Under the pieces are notes generated by a model. It saw only the letters and a program-made list of their open reading frames with translations, was not told the origin of the DNA and did not search any database. Position numbers and translations under genes: made by a program. DNA of 64,000 nt from Arthonia radiata (taxonomy: Eukaryota; Ascomycota; Arthoniomycetes; Arthoniales; Arthoniaceae): positions 2,797,453-2,861,452 of the forward strand of contig PSQN01000017.1 in assembly GCA_002989075.1 (NCBI GenBank). Reading direction: 5' to 3'. This document shows, one piece after another, positions 61,001 through 64,000 of this stretch (the first letter of the stretch is position 1; every line of letters starts with the position of its first letter).

Positions 61001-61769
61001 AGATTAACTTTAATATTAGCTTCTTTAGAATATTATACTCTTTACTATATATATACTTTTAAAGCTAGCTATAGCTAAGTTAAGATAGCTTACTACTATT
61101 ATAGAGCTAATATAGATTCTCTTTATATTAATCTATCTAAGTTGTATATTCTATAGGTAATTGCTATATAATAATACTAAAACTCTTATAGTATTTATAT
61201 AGTATATAGATTAAGTTAAAGTAATAGCCTTTCTTTACTAAATTACTAAGGATAAGTAAGTCTTTATACTTATATTAGTAAAAAAACTAGTATAGATATA
61301 TCTATAGTAGTAAATTATCTTAATTAAGTTTTATTAGCTTTTTATTCTTATCTACTATATAACTCTATACCTATAAGCGTCGCTCTAGCGTATATGTTAA
61401 TATAGAAATACTATAATTTATTAGCTATCTTAGTATAAACTAGGTTAGTTATCTATTAGTATATTAAAATAGAATAATACCTTAATAGCTATTAATAGTA
61501 GTATTGCCTAAGCGTAGTATAGTAAGATTATATAAATAAGAAGAATATAAAGATAGATAGGTAGAGGTAATAATAGTAATATATAGTCTATAAACTAAGA
61601 GTAGAGTATTATAATTTAACTTATAGTTATATTTTAGTATTTATAGCGCTGTCTACTTATACTACCTCTACTACTAAGTATACTACCCTCACTACTAGCG
61701 CTAGGCTTTATTAACGTTATAAATATATAAGTTCTTTAAAATAATTATCTTATATATTTAAACTTAATG
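58017..61769. other. Right internal arm of the outer TIR element
   Basis: 3.75 kb of extremely AT-rich sequence beginning with the second CTTCT. It should hold the transposase of the outer element if there was one, but no frame over 60 codons and no confident motif is readable on either strand. It includes a 15 bp microsatellite at 58,350-58,438 and a TA-rich run near 59,710-59,725. Confidence 0.6.
58350..58438. repeat. Pyrimidine tandem repeat, 15 bp unit
   Basis: About six copies of a unit like TTCTTCTTCTTTCTC in direct array. On the minus strand it would code Lys/Glu-rich sequence, which could be a remnant of a low-complexity segment of the element's protein. The pure CT composition has no CpA on one strand, which may explain why it stayed intact under RIP. 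Confidence 0.8.
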
Positions 61770-61853
61770 CGCAGTCTATAATTATGGTAGTGTGTTACTA
61801 AAAAGTCGGACATGGGATGGCGCCGGAGTTATGGCGGGCTGCTACATCCAGGT
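61770..61853 (-). repeat. Right terminal inverted repeat
   Basis: Ends GGGCTGCTACATCCAGGT and is the inverted partner of 15,722-15,805. It is the less mutated copy: at most mismatches it carries C (or the complementary G) where the left copy carries T/A. Normal composition begins within it. Confidence 0.9.
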
Positions 61854-61979
61854 CAATACGTTAGCGTATTATTTGCCGATTTGACCAGTTGGTCGTCGTG
61901 TTAGTGCCCGCCTGAGACCTTTACGACTCTATCAAGCATCTCAAAGGCCTTTCTTTTCTCTTCGTATCTTATTCCCGCT

Positions 61980-63518
61980 ATGATACGTCGAGGCAGACGT
62001 GAAGGCTGGCTCAGCTTATCTGTAGATGCTTTGCCATCCTTCACCCGTCTGCACAACATCAACGTCTCGAACATTCAGACTTCTGGCACTTCCAACAGGG
62101 GCAATGCCCTCATTGCTACCAAAGCAGTAACTTCGATGCAGAGCCCGCTTGTCACAGTTCCTTCAGAAGTCGTACTCTCAAGAGGCAATGTGCTACTGCA
62201 CGCAAAGACAGACCAGAGGCTGCGTGAGGTGCTAGATGCGTGTGGTGATTTTGCTTCGGTACGGGTTTGCTCCAGCTCTGATCGGTGGGCTGAGAATTGA
62301 CGCTTTTACGATTATCAGACAAGTCGGCATATCATTCTGATTTTCTTACTTGTACAAGCAACGTACTCATGCCCAGACGCTTCCGATCTGAAGGGTGTAC
62401 AACACGCTTTCACTAAGTCTGTTTACTGACCTCATCTCCAACCGTGTCTCCTCATAAATTGTGTCTGATACATCTACAGCTACATCAAGTTCTTACCTGA
62501 GGAGCTACTACCGACTTTCTGGACTGATGAAGAGGTCACCTTGGCGATAGGAACGACCCTCAAGCCAGCGCATGATGCCAAGATGCACAGTCTGTATCGT
62601 GAATACGAGGAGTTGCGGCGAGCGACCAGCACTGTTGCATGGTGCCGAAACCTTTGGTGGGATGGCGTCGACGGTATCTTGGAGTTTGACGACTGGAAAC
62701 AGGTTGATGCTATGTACCGCTCCCGAGCTCTAGAGGTCCCTGGCATTGGCGATGCAATGCTGCCGTATATTGATTTCGCAAACCATGCCTCCCGCGACAA
62801 GACGATGGCCGCCTATCAAACGGATGAAAACGGGAACGGCCTTTTGCTCCTATACGACGGAATGTCGATGGACGAAGGCCAAGAAGTCACGATCACGTAC
62901 GGTGACGAGAAAGGCGCTTGCGAAATGATTTTCTCCTACGGTTTCCTTGAGGAAGACATGAAATCCGCAAACACGCTATTCTTGGATCTCGAAATACCTG
63001 ATACCGATCCGCTTAAGCGGGCAAAGCAGGCGTGGGATCCATGCGCGCCTGGCGTACGACTCACGGTCGTGGACAACGAGGTAAGCTGGGAGAGCGATTA
63101 CATTTGGCTAATCATTACCAACGAGGAGGACGGGCTCGAATTTGCAGTGCTAGAGATGGTCACTGGTGAGCGTGAGCTTAGGCTGAACTGGAATGGTGAA
63201 CACGTAACCGGCATGCAGAAGCTCGAGAGCGGACTACATGAAAGCCCAATGGCAGAAGTATTTCAGCTAAGAGCCATTGTACTGATAGAGGCTCGGATCG
63301 CGGCGCAGCTACAGGCTTTGGCTTCGAAGCGTGCCGAACCGGACAGCGTCCGTGACCAACCGAGACGCTTGGCCGAGAGATTACGAAGTCTCGAAGGAGA
63401 CTTGCTTGAGACTTGCGCAAACTACTTTGAGCAGGAGAAAGCTAGACTTGCAGCGACTGCAACAGTACAGGAGTATCTGCTCTCGCAACAGTCGGGAGAA
63501 GACGAGGATTTCTCGTAA
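61980..63518 (+). CDS. SET-domain protein methyltransferase (SETD3/RKM/Rubisco-LSMT type)
   Basis: Predicted protein-lysine (or histidine) methyltransferase of about 471 residues. Exons 61,980-62,258, 62,319-62,416 and 62,480-63,518, with introns of 60 and 63 nt (GTACGG...CAG, GTCTGT...CAG), fit the family: joins give 'DFAS/TSRHIILIF' and 'FTNYIKFLPEELLPTFW'. The N-terminal SET half contains 'NRGNALIATK'; an inserted helical part follows; the core motif 'DFANH' (Asn227-His228) binds the methyl donor, and 'EVTITYGD' holds the usual Tyr266. The C-terminal third is a helical substrate-binding region ending in acidic 'SGEDEDFS'. The start at 61,980 is the only in-frame ATG before the conserved region, but the first about 12 residues look unusual, so the original start may lie elsewhere. 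Only 126 bp separate it from the transposon end. Confidence 0.87.
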
Positions 63519-64000
63519 GCCGCACGCTTAGTGGCGAGCCCTGGACGCGGTCACGAGTCGGACCTGTCGTCTACATTCAGCCACAAAGACAGCCATGCTC
63601 TAGTGGGAAAGGGCGAAGTTCCACGAAGCTCAATCACAATCGAGAGAAGAGCCGTTGCCAAGCTTGTTGTCGACGGTGGTCATGCGCCAGAATGCCAGTG
63701 CCTTAGCTTGTCGTCCATCTGGCTTTACAGTCATTCATCGTTGAAAGACGAAGCTTGAGGGTTTGAGAGGAAATATGGCAACGTCTCCGGAGAATATGTG
63801 AGGCCCATGATCGCCCACCCATAATTGTACAATCGCTACTTGGGAAAGATTGGCGGAAGATCCACCGAGTTCGAAGTCCCACTCTCCAGCCCGAGGGGTT
63901 CGTCCGCGCGTGACGGGGACACCCGCCAGAAGCTTTGGAGCGTTTACCCTTTGAACAGCATTGCGGGGTCGGTGCCTTGGAAGTTCAGACAGCTCTTTAT
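63519..64000. other. Right end of the window, no recognised gene
   Basis: 482 bp downstream of the SET gene. A 75-codon frame at 63,531-63,758 shows no domain and overlaps others. Composition is normal. It may include the 3' end of the SET transcript and part of a neighbouring gene outside the window. Confidence 0.45.

Larger units (their letters stand above)
15775..61800. other. AT-rich RIP-mutated island
   Basis: Composition changes abruptly inside the left inverted repeat and reverts inside the right one. TA dinucleotides are in great excess and CA/TG are scarce, while CG remains. Reading frames of recognisable retroelement proteins are broken by TAG/TAA where Gln codons CAG/CAA are expected, and Gly/Asp/Cys/His codons carry G-to-A or C-to-T changes. 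This is the signature of RIP at CpA. No intact host gene was found. The outer transposon arms (15,806-17,018 and 58,022-61,769) look more AT-rich than the 20-28 kb and 37-43 kb elements, consistent with older or repeated RIP. Confidence 0.9.
15722..61853. mobile_element. Outermost TIR element (DNA-transposon-like) split by nested retroelements
   Basis: The island is bounded by 84 bp inverted repeats at 15,722-15,805 and 61,770-61,853. Once the Gypsy A insertion (17,024-58,016 plus one CTTCT copy) is removed, about 5.1 kb remains: 1.3 kb on the left and 3.8 kb on the right. This size and the long inverted repeats suit a DNA transposon. No transposase can be read because the interior is stripped of long frames by RIP. 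Direct target duplications abutting the ends are not evident. CGTTAG occurs 6 bp outside the left end and 5 bp outside the right end, which may be chance. The superfamily is undetermined. Confidence 0.7.

Noticed and set aside
61200-61320. Possible piggyBac-like transposase motif on the minus strand of the outer element
   Set aside because: A weak FFTN-like string could be read, but catalytic residues are absent, frames are broken, and no TTAA flanks the inverted repeats.
15722-61853. Giant Starship-type element or a centromere
   Set aside because: No tyrosine-recombinase captain or cargo genes are seen; the length is explained by nested retroelements in a 5 kb TIR element. A centromere cannot be judged from sequence alone.

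Overview
The window comes from the nuclear genome of a filamentous ascomycete (Pezizomycotina; Dothideomycete-like is a guess). The evidence is short 45-75 nt spliceosomal introns, a Zn2Cys6 regulator, a GH7 cellobiohydrolase, a meiotic recombinase DMC1, a Nis1-like secreted protein, and a sharply bounded AT-rich block with the signature of repeat-induced point mutation (RIP). All exon, LTR and duplication coordinates were counted by hand and may be off by 1-2 bases.

Region 1 (1-15,720) is ordinary gene-rich DNA. In order it holds the 3' part of an unrecognised basic/acidic low-complexity protein (+), a Zn(II)2Cys6 transcription factor (-, 3 exons), an MFS transporter (-, 5 exons), a 2.46 kb divergent intergenic region, a secreted GH7 cellobiohydrolase without cellulose-binding module (+, 2 exons), the meiotic recombinase DMC1 (-, 8 exons including a 16 nt micro-exon and a GC-AG intron), a seven-zinc-knuckle Gis2/CNBP-type RNA-binding protein (-, 5 exons) and a 144-residue secreted Nis1-like candidate effector (+, 4 exons, second GC-AG intron). 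The regulator, transporter and cellulase are adjacent and may relate to plant-polymer use; this is inference from position only.

Region 2 (15,722-61,853) is a 46 kb AT-rich island with no intact host gene. It is a set of nested mobile elements. The outermost layer is bounded by 84 bp terminal inverted repeats whose 7 differences are all transitions; without the insertions it is a DNA-transposon-like element of about 5.1 kb. Into it inserted a Ty3/Gypsy element (Gypsy A, LTRs 17,024-17,493 and 57,547-58,016, target duplication CTTCT). Gypsy A was then hit by a solo LTR (CTACG), by a 7.5 kb chromovirus (20,205-27,676, TATTC), by a second chromovirus W with 196 bp LTRs (AAACT) and by related LTR-B Gypsy elements. 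W itself carries a 5.85 kb Gypsy (37,254-43,106, GACYG) and an LTR-B Gypsy (CTAAA/TTTAG). Target duplications and broken reading frames show that 35,399-44,712 is inverted relative to its surroundings, by recombination between two oppositely oriented LTR-B elements. Reading frames are full of TAG/TAA where CAG/CAA is expected, and catalytic motifs are degraded, so all elements look dead.

Region 3 (61,854-64,000) returns abruptly to normal composition. It carries a SET-domain methyltransferase gene (+, 3 exons) whose start codon is only about 126 bp from the transposon end, then about 480 bp with no recognised gene.
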